Source of the DNA: an uncultured Bulleidia sp.
GTDB lineage: Bacteria > Bacillota_I > Bacilli_A > Erysipelotrichales > Erysipelotrichaceae
DNA length: 6,164 nucleotides
NCBI GenBank assembly: GCA_934754415.1
Contig: CAKVIS010000072.1
Location: forward strand, 1-6,164
Reading direction: 5' to 3'
Part shown: piece by piece, positions 6,064 through 6,164 of the stretch
Position numbering within the stretch: position 1 is the first letter of the stretch
Layout: each line of letters begins with the position of its first letter
Program-made: the position numbers and the translations under genes
The notes under the pieces: generated by a model
The model's database searches: none
What the model was told of the DNA's origin: nothing
Seen by the model: only the letters and a program-made list of their open reading frames with translations

Positions 6064-6093
6064 CCACCAGACACCTTTTATAAAAAGTGGTGG
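6064..6093 (-). repeat. Imperfect inverted repeat between tRNA-Tyr and tRNA-Gln
   Basis: CCACCA (6064-6069) pairs exactly with TGGTGG (6088-6093), and an inner TTTT/AAAA pairing adds to it with a bulge. One arm is the 3' terminal UCCACCA region of tRNA-Tyr, and the rest lies in the 37-bp spacer, which is far longer than the other gaps in the cluster. It could be a processing hairpin or chance pairing. Confidence 0.4.
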
Positions 6094-6164
6094 AGACGGG
6101 TGGTTTCGAACCACCGAACCCAGAGGGAGCAGATTTACAGTCTGCCGCGTTTAGCCACTTCGCT
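6088..6164 (-). tRNA. tRNA-Tyr (anticodon GUA), 5' end cut by the window
   Basis: The encoded CCA (6088-6090), discriminator A, acceptor 3' strand CGTCTCC, T stem GGTGG/CCACC with loop TTCGAAA, a long variable arm (class II), and an anticodon loop with GUA identify tyrosine tRNA. The visible 5' part begins AGCGAAGTGGC, so about the first 8 bases (the acceptor 5' strand) lie beyond the right edge. The promoter of the cluster is also outside the window. Confidence 0.95.

Overview
The window looks like chromosomal DNA from a low-GC Bacillota, most likely a gut Clostridia member such as a Lachnospiraceae. The reasons are AT-rich genes with AGGAG-type ribosome binding sites, intrinsic terminators after the transcription units, short-spaced tRNA clusters, and protein types typical of that group. 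The family assignment is an inference from protein style; no search was run. I see no phage, IS, CRISPR or other mobile-element signature.

Layout. Positions 1-102 hold no gene I can support. A PurF-like phosphoribosyltransferase gene lies on the minus strand (149-1567) and ends in a hairpin terminator (103-137). It is divergent from a MATE-family efflux gene on the plus strand (1660-3054). The two share a 92-bp promoter region in which both TATAAT boxes are visible. The MATE gene ends in an 18-bp hairpin terminator (3061-3110). Next comes a compact plus-strand operon of three genes: a GltD-like iron-sulfur/FAD/NAD(P) oxidoreductase (3164-4375), a calcineurin-type metallophosphoesterase with an extra C-terminal domain (4372-5301, overlapping by ATGA), and a small protein resembling a lactose/cellobiose-type PTS EIIB (5312-5740). 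A terminator (5739-5767) closes this operon. A minus-strand tRNA cluster (Tyr-Gln-Lys-Gly in transcription order) converges on it, with its own terminator at 5781-5813; tRNA-Tyr is cut by the right window edge.

How the parts relate. The PurF-like protein keeps the PRPP-binding loop and likely iron-sulfur cysteines. It has lost the Cys nucleophile and oxyanion-hole Asn of the glutaminase site, so it probably does not make phosphoribosylamine from glutamine in the canonical way. The MATE gene may be translated from a leaderless mRNA, because its -10 box sits only 7 bp before the start codon. The three-gene operon puts a redox enzyme, a phosphoesterase and a possible cysteine phosphocarrier under one transcript. 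No published system that I know of combines these three, and a shared function is speculation. These points are the main candidates for a second look; the rest of the window is ordinary housekeeping DNA.
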